A DNA stretch of 64,000 nt from the NCBI RefSeq assembly GCF_965198245.1, contig NZ_OZ240249.1, positions 4,325,053 through 4,389,052 of the forward strand, in the 5' to 3' direction. Below are positions 41,165 to 50,938 of this stretch, piece after piece (the stretch's first letter is position 1; the number at the start of each line of letters is the position of its first letter). The notes beneath the pieces are model-generated. The model was not told the DNA's origin, did no database searches, and was given only the letters and a program-made list of their open reading frames with translations. The position numbers were made by a program, and so were the translations under genes. Origin of the DNA: Poriferisodalis sp965198245 (GTDB lineage: Bacteria; Actinomycetota; Acidimicrobiia; Acidimicrobiales; Poriferisodalaceae).

Positions 41165-42670
41165 ATGCGGGGCACTGAGCGGGCATACAAGCGGCTGCTA
41201 GCGCTTCAGCCGAACTCGCTATTGTGCTGCGCTTTGCTTTCCATAGCGATTGCTCTCGGCGGCTGTGCAGGCGACGACGCTCTGCCTCACTCCTCGGCCT
41301 CCACGACCGTGGCTCAGGGGGTTACGGGATCGACTTCTCCACCCGCGCGAGAAACCGTCGCAGTTGCTGAGCTTGCGACGGCTGATCTGGGGCGCGGGGC
41401 ACCACGACGGAGGCAACTTTCGCGCACAGCAGTGCACTCCGCGCCGTTCGCTGCTGCGGACTACTTCATGTCTGATGCTGTTCGGGAACTGCAGATGCCG
41501 TTGACCGGGCGGAACCTCGCGGGTCCGACCCGCGGGATGCCCGCTAGGCGCGTAGCTCTCGAATCGCCTGTGTTCGATCTGTGCAACGATGCCGATGCCT
41601 ATGAGGCCTACACCGGCGATGAGTACAGCGACGGTGCCCTCTTTCCGGGCAACGCATATCCGAGGTTAGTGTCGGAACGCGGCGAGATGGGTTGTGACGA
41701 CCCGAGTTTCGGTGCTAACCGGCCACGTTGGGCGTTGCGAGCGAATGACTGGGGCGATCTCCTCCGGTTCCGGACGCGCGACGCGGCGGTTGAGTATCAG
41801 CGGAACGGTCTGGCATATCTCCGTCAGCGGTTCGCCAACACGATTGACAGCGCTGCGAGCGGTCTGAGCCCGAACGGCGCGGTCACCGAAGTGCTGATTT
41901 GGTTCGCGGACAAGAACACACCCGTGGACGAAGTCCGTGTGCTGAGGGACTCGGTGACTGTGGAGGACGGGGTGCTGCGAGGCTTCGTCCGCAATTGGTC
42001 CCGTGAGCTGTGGGCGTACGACGTGGCAGTGACAGCGGAAGGGCGCTCCTTCGAATGGCCGCTGTCGGTCCAGCCTGGCGAGCTGGCACCGTTCGAAATC
42101 GGGGACTGGGCCGGAGCCACGGATCCCGCGAGAATCGACATCGCCATTGCCGCCGAGTTGGCTTTGGTGGCAGACTTGTCGCGAGCGTTCTTCTTTGTTC
42201 AGGAGTGGTGCAGGTGGGACAACGTCGACGCACTGCCTCGCTCGTACCCTCCCCGTGTCCTCGGCCAACTGCGCCTGGAAGGCATCGGCGACCTGTGTGC
42301 CACTCTGATCAGGTTCCACTCGCCGCCGTCGCATCAGTTTTTTCCCGAGGACGGACCGAGCATCGTCAACCTGGTTGAGATCGACAATCTAAGCGCGTAC
42401 TTCGCACGGTTCACCGTGCCACGGGATGATCCCGAGGACTACGACCATGACAATCCGCCGAGCCCAGTCCTACTTGACCTACGCCCTTTGCCCCTGCTGG
42501 CAGAACTCCACGATGGTGGCTATGGCGAGATAGACCGCTGGCCCATTTGGCGGATCGACGAGAACTGGTCTTCCCCGTACAACCCTTCGCTCGAAGCGGT
42601 CTACGCAACTGGGTCTGACAATTTCACCATATGGATCGGCGCAGCACGCGTCGCCGACGCCGCTGACTGA
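41165..42670 (+). CDS. Array unit A lipoprotein
   Basis: 501 residues. Signal peptide with lipobox IALGGC (lipid-modified Cys near residue 29), then a low-complexity linker, a domain with VFDLCNDADAYEAYTG and ERGEMGCDDPSFG, and the shared segment VEDGVLRGFVRNWSRELWAY followed by WPLSVQPGELAPFE, which looks like an Ig-like or beta-sandwich module. Ends in FTIWIGAA, shared by other array lipoproteins. Start ATG 41165 overlaps the large gene stop by 14 bases, so it was translationally coupled. The upstream IS may cut its transcription. Function not known. Confidence 0.85.
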   Translation: MRGTERAYKRLLALQPNSLLCCALLSIAIALGGCAGDDALPHSSASTTVAQGVTGSTSPPARETVAVAELATADLGRGAPRRRQLSRTAVHSAPFAAADYFMSDAVRELQMPLTGRNLAGPTRGMPARRVALESPVFDLCNDADAYEAYTGDEYSDGALFPGNAYPRLVSERGEMGCDDPSFGANRPRWALRANDWGDLLRFRTRDAAVEYQRNGLAYLRQRFANTIDSAASGLSPNGAVTEVLIWFADKNTPVDEVRVLRDSVTVEDGVLRGFVRNWSRELWAYDVAVTAEGRSFEWPLSVQPGELAPFEIGDWAGATDPARIDIAIAAELALVADLSRAFFFVQEWCRWDNVDALPRSYPPRVLGQLRLEGIGDLCATLIRFHSPPSHQFFPEDGPSIVNLVEIDNLSAYFARFTVPRDDPEDYDHDNPPSPVLLDLRPLPLLAELHDGGYGEIDRWPIWRIDENWSSPYNPSLEAVYATGSDNFTIWIGAARVADAAD

Positions 42671-42671
42671 G

Positions 42672-42945
42672 ATCCGCCGTCGACGACGGCAACAGGTTCG
42701 CGGTCTACCCCGAGTCCTTCCTCGGGACACAGACCACGCTGATCAAGGCGGTTCCCGTCGAGACCGACGTTCGAGACACCGCCGCTTCTTCGTGGACGCC
42801 GGACCGATTCAGCTCTCAAGTGTTGCAGGTCGAGATCTGCCGGGTGATCGCTGTGGAGGCGGGCAGCGTCTGTGAATGGGTCAGCACCACGCTCAACAGC
42901 GGGCCCAACACATTCGCGAGGAAGCTTCGTGATGCGGGGCACTGA
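42672..42945 (+). pseudogene. Array unit B: C-terminal remnant of large protein
   Basis: About 89 codons matching the end of the unit A large protein, from DGNRFAVYPESFLGTQTTL to FARKLRDAGH and its stop. There is no start or signal sequence. It follows lipoprotein A directly and ends overlapping lipoprotein B's ATG, as in intact units, suggesting a deletion that removed most of a unit but kept the coupling site. Confidence 0.85.
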
Positions 42946-43447
42946 GCGTGTCAATCGCGGTTTCGGTCTGCTGCGATATCGCATGGTGCTCGGTTGTGCG
43001 ACGACGCTTGGTGCGCTCGCCGCTGGCTGCACAGGCGGAGACGGGGCAGATTCCCTTCCAGCCGCGACCGATGGGGATCCTCACGAGTCTGCTGTTATGG
43101 CGGCACCGTCGGAGTCGGTCCCGGGTGCAGCGGCACAGTCGGTCGGCGACCGCCTCGGTTCTGCGATATCGGAACCTGGGCAGGCACCGATGCGCACTTC
43201 GGTGGATGCTGTGCCGTTCAGTGCCGCCGATCTCTTTGCGTCTGTCGCTGTTCGGCGGGGCCGGCTGTCACTGGAAACACGCGATGTCGAGGGCCCGTTC
43301 AGGGGGAGCGGCCTTGAGCAAGTGCTGCACGAGTCCGGCGTGTTCGATCTCTGCGACGATGCCGAGGCGTTTGAGGCGATCACCGGGAAGATCTTTATGA
43401 CTCCGAGTTCGGGACGGGGTGTCTGGTGTGGGCTGAGCGCACGGTGA
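42932..43447 (+). pseudogene. Array unit B lipoprotein, truncated
   Basis: Begins like lipoprotein A (MRGTERVNRG), lipobox LAAGC, and VFDLCDDAEAFEAITG, but ends after 171 residues where the sequence switches into the unit C large gene in another frame. The common C-terminal module is missing. It still has an intact start and signal peptide, so a short exported lipoprotein could be made. The stop overlaps the start of the unit C large gene by 22 bases. Confidence 0.75.
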
Positions 43448-46400
43448 CGGTGACCTATACCGAGTGGGTGGAGGCGTTCAATTATGAGACTCGGCCGGTG
43501 TTCAATTATGAGACCCGCGAGGTGTTCCATTACGTGACGCGGACGCGTTGGGTGTGTCCGTCGGGGTATGTGCTGAACGATTCGACTGATCCGCCGTTGT
43601 GCGATCCCGATGGCTTGGTTGTGCCGTGTGTGACGGCGTTGGGCGTTCTGGGGGCGGGGACGCTTACCGAGGCGGGCATCTGGGGTTCGGGTTGTGTGTC
43701 GGTTCATCAGGGCTCGGCGCAGGTGCCGTATTACGCGTTCCATTACAGCTTCTCTCTTGGCGGGGCTGCGTCGGTGTCGGTGGGGGTGTCCTCGTCGGTG
43801 GACGCGTATGTGTATTTGGCGGACTCGGCGGGCGTGGTGCTGTTCGAGGACGACGATTCGGGTGCGGGCGCGGATGCTTTGTTGGACGGGTTGTCGCTGG
43901 GGGCGGGCGATTATGTGGTCGAGGCGTCGACCGCGGCGCCGCGTCAGGCCGGCAGTTTCGCGTTGTCGGTCGCTGTTTCGGGCACGACGGCTCCGGCGGG
44001 TGTGTCGATCGGCGGGTTCGCGGACGCGTCTGGGACTCCTGTGCCGGGCGGCGCGACGGCGTTGGTGAGCGACCGGATCGAGGTGTCCCCGTCGGCTGCG
44101 GTGTGCTCTGCGGGGCCGTTGGGCGCGTCGGTGTCGCCTGAACGCGACGCGGCGACGCGCTCGGTGTCGATGGACGTCGCTGCGGGCACCGCGGTGCAGG
44201 TGACCGTGGAGTGCTCATGGGGCGCTCACAGCGACTCTGCACGAGCACAGTTCACCGCGCACGCGGCGCCGCCGGTGGTGGCCGATGTGGAGATCAGCGG
44301 CCTCGACGACGTGACCGCGGCTCCCCAGCCGGGCGCCGGGTCGGCGACGGTCAGCGACGAGTTCGACGTCGTGCCCGCCGACGCGGTCTGTGTCGGGTAC
44401 GCGACCAGGGGCACCGCGGCGGTCGTGCCGGCCTCGGGAACCGTCCGCACGGTGAGCCTGGAGGTGGCCGCGGGCACCACTGAGTACGTGGTGGTGCGAT
44501 GCACCAACACCGACGGCGACCGTCGCACCGCAGCAGCGCGGTTCACCGCCGACCCGACGCCCACAGGACCGCCGCCGCCGTCGGGGGGCTGCACCGACGA
44601 TTTGGGCGCGTTGGCGACCGGCACGGTCGACCGCTCCGGCACGATCACCGATGACGCGGCGTGCAGGTCGGTGCGGCGTCACAGCGACCCGAGCCGCATC
44701 TATTACGCGCAGCGGCACACGTTCAGCTTGGACAGTGCGGGCTGGGTCAGCGTCGATCTCGGGTCCGCGGCGTCGAACAGCACCGCTTTGGACACCTATG
44801 TGGTGCTGCTCGAAGGCCACGGACCCTCCGGTGCTGTGGCGGACTACGACGACGACGCAGGCCCAGGCTTCGACAGCCGCCTCGACAACGTGTTCCTCGC
44901 TCCCGGCGACTACACCGTCGAAGCCACCACCTACCGCCGGCAAGCCACCGGCGACTACACACTCACCGTCGACGCTGTGCTGTCGGGGGTGGCTGAGCGT
45001 TACGAGGCGACGGTAGATGAGCAGCTCACGATCAGCCTCGCCTCGCCCGATGTCACAGCTGAGGTGCGGTCGATCACTCCCTCGACGCTGGCGTGGTCGG
45101 CTGGGCCAGCCGTCCTGGCGCTCACAGCGGGTCTGGCGGACACTCACCGGGTCGAGGTGAAGCTCACCAATTCATCTGGCTCGACACGGGCCAATGCACG
45201 TGCGGCGCGCAGCGCGACGGCCGCGGTCGGCGAGGCGTTCGAGTTCGAGGTGGTCGCGTCGTGCGCGGCCGGGCTGGTCACCAGCGACCGCAACGGCCGG
45301 TTGTGCGTGACCGACCGGGCGCAGACCTCGAACACCACTTTGGACGAGGACCGCATCACCGAGTCCGATCGGGGGCGCAAGTATCCGGTCACCTTGGGCA
45401 CCCTGTGGGGAGTGAAAAGAGTCGCCGAGGACGCACGCGACGCCTACATGAACCCCTCCCCGGGAGTCACCCGCACCTGCACACCCACAGCCAACCGAAT
45501 CGCCGCCATCATGCTGTCGATACCGCTGTGGGAAGTGCCCCGCTCGTGGTGGATCGACGACAACGGCGACGACGAACGGCAAGACGACGAGTTTTACGTG
45601 CAGCGCGACCCCGGCCGCTCTCCCATGGCACTCTCGCGCAAGGACCGGGAAAGGGCGCTCTATCCGCCGGCGGGCAGTCCTCAGCGGGCGTTCTGGCACC
45701 CCGGCGTCGGGCTCTGGCAACTGGACGATCCACGTACGGATTTTCGGAGACTGAACCACGCCGAGCGCGCGGAGATACACATCGGCGGACGCGCCGTCGC
45801 TGACCACCTGGTGGGAGCATTGTGCGGTGTCAGCGAGTCGGCGATGCGCGACGAAATCAATATGGCATTGAGTCCGTGGAAGGCGTGCAGATGGAACACA
45901 TCCCAGACCTGCTACCTGCTCTCATACCTGAACTTGTGGGTGAAGGGCACCGACGACCTGCACGTCACCTCGTACAGCACCGAGTACCGCGCGTACAACG
46001 GCACGCACGCCGGAGGCTCGCCTGTCGTGCGTGATCATCGCAGCGACTACAGCACCAGCGGAGGCCTCTCGAAGCTTCAATGCCGTTGGGAAGGGTTCGG
46101 CGACCCGTTCGGCTGCTGGTTCTATGACACCGACAACCCCGAGGGCTGGATGCAAGACCAAGACAAGCCGGGCATCCCGGGGGACATCAGCCCGCTGGCC
46201 GCGCCGTTCATCTCTTTCACCGACGGCGAGGGAAACGAGGAAAAGAGGTTTGCGGTGTTCCCTGAGTCGTTCTTGGGGACGACGACAACGCTGTACCGAG
46301 CGGTGTCGGTGAGGACCGATGTGGACTTGACTGGCGCGGGCTCGTGGCATGAGGATGACTACGGGCCGCACGATCGGGTGTTGCTGGTGAGGGTCTGCAG

Positions 46401-46491
46401 TGCGCTTGGGCCCGAAGCGGGCGGAGCGTGCCGATGGCGCAGCGTCCATGCCAGCGATCTCGCGAGGAAATTTCGCGATGCGGGGCTCTAG
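43426..46491 (+). CDS. Array unit C: large modular protein without signal peptide
   Basis: 1021 residues. The N-terminus has no signal peptide: it starts at GTG in an overlap with truncated lipoprotein B, then has a short repeat (FNYETRPV, FNYETREV, FHYVTRTR) and a Cys-containing segment. PPC-like domain 1 starts near VTALGVLGAG, two Ig-like repeats follow, then PPC-like domain 2 (CTDDLGALATG…) and the C-terminal lysozyme-like domain (LWEVPRSWW, RSPMALSRKDR, FWHPGVGLWQLDD, CWFYDTDNPEGW). The metal-rich repeats are absent. Either export relies on an undiscovered start, or the gene is a non-functional fusion. The C-terminal domain is intact. Confidence 0.75.
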   Translation: MWAERTVTVTYTEWVEAFNYETRPVFNYETREVFHYVTRTRWVCPSGYVLNDSTDPPLCDPDGLVVPCVTALGVLGAGTLTEAGIWGSGCVSVHQGSAQVPYYAFHYSFSLGGAASVSVGVSSSVDAYVYLADSAGVVLFEDDDSGAGADALLDGLSLGAGDYVVEASTAAPRQAGSFALSVAVSGTTAPAGVSIGGFADASGTPVPGGATALVSDRIEVSPSAAVCSAGPLGASVSPERDAATRSVSMDVAAGTAVQVTVECSWGAHSDSARAQFTAHAAPPVVADVEISGLDDVTAAPQPGAGSATVSDEFDVVPADAVCVGYATRGTAAVVPASGTVRTVSLEVAAGTTEYVVVRCTNTDGDRRTAAARFTADPTPTGPPPPSGGCTDDLGALATGTVDRSGTITDDAACRSVRRHSDPSRIYYAQRHTFSLDSAGWVSVDLGSAASNSTALDTYVVLLEGHGPSGAVADYDDDAGPGFDSRLDNVFLAPGDYTVEATTYRRQATGDYTLTVDAVLSGVAERYEATVDEQLTISLASPDVTAEVRSITPSTLAWSAGPAVLALTAGLADTHRVEVKLTNSSGSTRANARAARSATAAVGEAFEFEVVASCAAGLVTSDRNGRLCVTDRAQTSNTTLDEDRITESDRGRKYPVTLGTLWGVKRVAEDARDAYMNPSPGVTRTCTPTANRIAAIMLSIPLWEVPRSWWIDDNGDDERQDDEFYVQRDPGRSPMALSRKDRERALYPPAGSPQRAFWHPGVGLWQLDDPRTDFRRLNHAERAEIHIGGRAVADHLVGALCGVSESAMRDEINMALSPWKACRWNTSQTCYLLSYLNLWVKGTDDLHVTSYSTEYRAYNGTHAGGSPVVRDHRSDYSTSGGLSKLQCRWEGFGDPFGCWFYDTDNPEGWMQDQDKPGIPGDISPLAAPFISFTDGEGNEEKRFAVFPESFLGTTTTLYRAVSVRTDVDLTGAGSWHEDDYGPHDRVLLVRVCSALGPEAGGACRWRSVHASDLARKFRDAGL

Positions 46492-47938
46492 GGCTTTGCG
46501 CTGGGCGGGCTGGTTCGCGGCTGTGCTGGTCGCTTCGGGGTGCACTGGCCGTGCCGCTGACACGACGGCGACGACTCCCTCAGTGCCCCCGACTTCCGCT
46601 CAGTCACTCGTTGATTCCGCGCCGGGTCCGGGTCACGATTCCGTTGAGGCGGTCCTCAGCGAGGCTGTGCCGGCGCAGCCAGAGCGGTTGCTGCGCAGCG
46701 CTGCTGATGTAGCGCCGTTCGCGGCGGCGGACTATTTCATGTCCGACGCTGTGCGGCGACTGCGGGTACCGCTGAACGCGCATGATCGTCCCGGACCGCT
46801 GCACTGGTTCTATGAGTCGACGGCGCTGTCATCGCCTGTGTACGACATGTGCGATGACGCGCAAGCATACGAGGCCCACACCGGCGAGGCCTACCAGCAG
46901 GGCGGTCTGTTCCCGGGCAATACCTATCCCGAACTGGTCTCAGAGCGCGGCGAGATGGGCTGCGACGACCCCAGTTTCGGTGCTGAACGGCCGCGCTGGG
47001 CGCTGCGCGTGAACGACTGGGGCGGCCTGCGAAGATTCCAGACGCGCGAAGGGGCGGTCGAATACCAGCAATTGCTGCTCGCAGGTCATCGCGAACGGAA
47101 CAAGAACACCATCGAAGTCGATACTCATGAGCTGAGCCCCCACGGCAACACGAGTGACTTTCTGATCCGGTTCGCGGACGCAAGTTCGCCGGTAGACGAA
47201 GTGCGGTTGCTGGAGGGATCGGTGCAGGTCGTCGATGGAGTGCTGCGAGGGCTGGTGCGCAACTGGTCCCGTCACCTATGGGCCTACAAGGTGACCGTCG
47301 ACGCCGAAGGTCGCGAGTTCTCGTGGCCGTTATCTGTTTAGCCAGGTGAGCTGGCCCCGTTCCAGATTGAGGGCTGGAGCGGCACTGCCGATCCTGAGCG
47401 GATCGAGATCACTCTCGATGCCGTCATGAGCGCCGAAGCGGACCTCTCGCGAACTTTCAGATTCTATCAGGAATGGTGCGGATGGGAGAGTGTCGAGGAC
47501 CTGACTCGACCGTATCCCGAGCACATCCTCGACGGATTGCGACATGACGGCATCGGCAACTTGTGTGCCACCTTGATCGACTTCGACTCGCCGCTGTCGC
47601 ATCCGAGCTTTCCCGGCAACGACCGCAGCCTGATCAGCCTCGTCCGCATCGACGGCCTGCGCGCCTATCTTGGCCGCTTCACAGCGCCTCGGGCGGACGC
47701 AGACGACTATGACATCGACGGCACGGCCAGTCCTGTCCTGACTGACCTGCTCCCTTTGCCCCTGTTGGCAGATCTCCGCGACGGCCACTATGGCGAGGTC
47801 GACCGCTGGCCCATCTGGCGCATCGAAGAGGACTGGACCTCTTCTTCCGACCCATGGCTCGAAGCGGTCTACGCGACCGGGACAGACCGGTTCACCATTT
47901 GGATCGGCGCAGCAGATAACGCCGACAATGGGGAGTAG
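46478..47938 (+). pseudogene. Array unit C lipoprotein with in-frame stop
   Basis: Starts MRGSRALRWAGWF, lipobox VASGC, and is similar to lipoprotein A throughout. Codon 288 (47339–47341) is TAG in the place where all relatives have CAG (…LSVQPGE). The frame then continues unbroken to 47938 with FQIEGWSGTADPERI and IWIGAA at the end. So one nonsense change divides an otherwise complete 486-codon gene. Start overlaps the unit C large gene by 14 bases. Suppression or a sequencing error are alternatives. Confidence 0.85.
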
Positions 47939-47944
47939 CGGCGT

Positions 47945-48118
47945 CCCTTGGCCCAAGCTCATTGCCGTGGACTTCGGACCGATACCGCAATCGCGTGTTG
48001 CAGGTGGAGATCTGCCGGGTGATCGCGGTCGAGGCCGGCAGCGTCTGCGAGTGGGTCAGCACGATTTTGAACAGCGGTCCGCATACGTTTGCGAGGAAGC
48101 TTCGTGATGTCGGGCATT
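47945..48118 (+). pseudogene. Array unit D: C-terminal remnant of large protein
   Basis: About 55 codons from PWTSDRYRNRVLQVEICRV to FARKLRDVGH, matching the end of units A and B. The stop is lost (TGA to TGT), so the frame runs on to 48336 out of phase with the lipoprotein start that follows. Same type of remnant as in unit B but shorter. Confidence 0.8.
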
Positions 48119-48589
48119 GTGCCTGCGAGTCGCGGCTTCCATCTGTTGCGCTATTTGAGGATGCTCGGTTGTGCGGCGGCGGTTGGCGCGCTCACCGCTG
48201 GCTGCACGGGCCAAGACGGGGCGGATTCCCAACTGGCCGCACCGGCTGTTGTTCCTCACGAGCTGGAGGAGCTGTCCATCGGCGGCGGGCTCGGCGTCGC
48301 CTATGTGGAGGCCGAGCGGGCGCCCACGGTTGCTGAGTGGGGTGCGGTTCTGCAGGCTCGCTGGGACGCGCTCAGCGGCCAGCACGGCTTGGCGGCGCGT
48401 CTGGTGGCCGAGCCGGGGCGTGCCATCGCCGCGGCTGCCGCGGTGACTCTTTACATGGTGGGTGCCATCAAGGAGGTGCCGGCAGTACGGACCTACGTCG
48501 CCGTCGACGGCGGCTATGGCGACAACCCGCGTCCGATGCTCTATGGCAGCGACTACACGGCGTTCATGCCTGCCCGCGCCGACGAGTGA
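48107..48589 (+). pseudogene. Lipoprotein D signal peptide fused to a lysA fragment
   Basis: The first 50 residues are an array lipoprotein start (MLGCAAAVGALTAGC lipobox). From about residue 53 the sequence changes to the C-terminal domain of diaminopimelate decarboxylase: LSIGGGLGVAYVEAERAP, RLVAEPGRAIAAAAAVTLY, VRTYVAVDGGYGDNPRPMLY. It ends soon after with PARADE and a stop, short of the family's CESGD active-site motif. So it is an enzyme fragment lacking the PLP domain. The stop lies exactly at the start of the long repeat copy 2. It is probably a non-functional fusion. Confidence 0.8.
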
Positions 48590-50938
48590 GCGCGAACGCG
48601 GCCGGAAGTTCTGCGGGGGTGGCGAGCACGTGCAGTCGCAGCCCTGGGCTCGGGGGTCTGTGTTGCAGTGTGTCTCATTGTCTGATGTGCTGTGCTCATG
48701 GGTGTGTCGGGGTCGGGGGCGCCGCGGCGGGGCGAGGGGTGGCGGCTGTGGGTGCGTCTTGTGCTGGCCGGGGGTGTGCTGGTGGGGGCGTGGTGGCTGG
48801 CGGAGGGCCTGTTGGGGGGATCGTCGGCGCAGGCCCATGACTGCGTGGATCGCTACGGGTCGGGTGCGTTCAGCTACGGCGAGGCGGAGGGCGCGAACAG
48901 CGGCCACGGCCATTTCTGCGGGGTGCGGTCCACGACGCCGACGACGCCGACGACGGCGCCGCCGTCGAATGGGGGAGTGTCCGATCCTGAGAGCCTGACC
49001 CCGATCGACCGCAGCGGGCAGCATTCTGCGCCGCACAGCTACTGGCACGCGAACCACGCCGACCGCAGCCATTGCGACGACGGCGACCACTACTACCACG
49101 ACCGCTACACCCGCGCGCGAAGCTGCGGCGGCGCCAGCAGCGGCAGCGACGCGTGCGTGTCGGGCAGCCACCGCCACACCTACAGCGGCTCGTGGTGCCA
49201 TCCCGATCACACCGCCGCGAACGGCGACTGCCGCACCCACCGCGACGACGGCACCCACGAGGCCAACCCGTGCCCCGACGACAGCGCAGACGACGACGAT
49301 GACGGGGACGCGTGCGTGTCGGGCAGCCACCGCCACACCTACAGCGGCTCGTGGTGCCATCTGGACCACACCGCCGCGAACGGCGACTGCCGCACCCACC
49401 GCGACGACGGCACCCACGAGGCGAACCCGTGCCCCGACGACGACGCAGACGACGACGGCGGCGGGGGGTGCTCGGTGGCGCTGGGGGCGCTGGGGGCGGG
49501 AACGGTGACCCGCAGCGGGACATGGGCCGCGGGGTGCACCTCGGACAACCGGGGCTCCGCGCAGGTGCCCTACCGGGCGGTGCGGTACACGTTCTCCGTC
49601 GCCGGCGCGGCGACCGCGACGGTGGGGGTGTCCTCGTCCACCGACGCCTATGTGTACCTCACCAACGCGGACCGCAGCTTGTCGCGCCACGACAACAACT
49701 CAGGCGCCCACAGCGGCGACGCGCTGCTGTCAGCAGTCAGCCTCGCCGCAGCCAGCTACACCGTCGAGGCGACCACCGCCGCGCCCCGCCAGGACGGCGC
49801 GTTCACCATGACCCTCACCATCGCAGACGCCCCCGACCCGCCCCCAGATGTGGTCATCAGCGGCCTCGCCGACGCGTCGGCGACCCCCGCCGCGGGCGCC
49901 GCCACCGCCGCGGCGTCCGACACCTTCGGTGTCACGCCCGCCGGCGCCGCCTGTTCTGCGACGCCCCACGGCGCCACGGTCGCACCCGCCGCAGGCGCAT
50001 CGCGCACCGTGACCCACACCGTGGCCGCGGGCACCACCGTCACGGTCACGGTCACCTGCACGACAAGCACCAGCACCGCCACCGCCGACGCCCGGTTCAC
50101 CGCCGACGCCGCGCCCGTCCCCGACGTCGAGATCGACGGCCTCGACCACGCCTCTGCCACACCCGCCACAGACACGACCAGCGCCGAAGTCACCGAAACG
50201 TTCACCGTCACCCCCGCCGCAGCGCGATGCAGCGCCCAAGCCACCCCAGGCACCCCCCAGGTCGCACCCGCCACAGGCACATCGCGCACCGTCACCCTCG
50301 ACGTGGCCGCAGGCACCACCGTATGGGTCATCGTCATCTGCAACCACCACACCAACCGCGACCTCGCCGCCACACGATTCACCGCCCACCCCACACCCAC
50401 AAACACCGACACAACGACCCCCCCGCCCACCGCCACACCGACCCCGCCGACCACCACCACACCGACCGCGAACAGCGACGACTGCGACACACCCCTGGGC
50501 GCACTCACCGCAGCCACCCCGCCGACAACGGGCACCCTCGCCGCCACGGACGGCTGCACCTCGACCCGCCACCCCCGAAAAACCGCCACCAGCACCTATC
50601 AGGCCCGCCGGCACACCTTCACCCTCAACAGCCCGGGCTGGGTCACCATCACCCTCGAGTCAGCAGCGACGAACACCCAGCGCATCGACACCTACCTGGT
50701 ACTCCTGCGAGGCCACACACCCGACGGCACCGGCACCTACATCACCCACAACGACGACGCCCAAAACGCCGCCAGCCACGGCCTGCACTGGCGCGACAGC
50801 CGCCTGGTCGACGTGTTCCTCCAACCCGGCCACTACACCATCGAGGCCACCACCTACCACGCCCACAGCACCACCAACCCCACCCGCACCACCGGCGACT
50901 ACGACCTGACCGTCGAAGCGACCCTCACCGGCCTGCAA
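48586..50938 (+). repeat. Long direct repeat, copy 2
   Basis: Near-identical to 35668–39722 without the IS and the 255-base segment. It begins at the stop of the lysA fragment and runs through PPC-like domain 2 of unit E. Its 5' boundary also carries the GACGAGTGAGCGCGA sequence of copy 1. Confidence 0.85.

Larger units (their letters stand above)
36043..41178 (+). pseudogene. Array unit A: large secreted modular protein, interrupted by IS
   Basis: Exons 36043–36258 and 37684–41178 are separated by an IS256-type element. Removing it with one 8-base duplication gives an unbroken 1237-codon frame (1236 residues), near the 1238 of intact unit E. Domains: Sec signal peptide ending SSAQA (residue 46), His/Cys/Asp-rich region with two 53-residue repeats, PPC-like domain 1, three repeats beginning ISGLADASATP or similar, PPC-like domain 2, then a C-terminal domain with LFEVP, RSPMALSR, FWNPGVGLWQLDD and HGERAEIHIGGRAVADYL, followed by CWFYDTDNPEGW. 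As it stands no signal peptide reaches the rest. A shorter internal start (37693) could yield only a cytoplasmic fragment. Confidence 0.85.
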
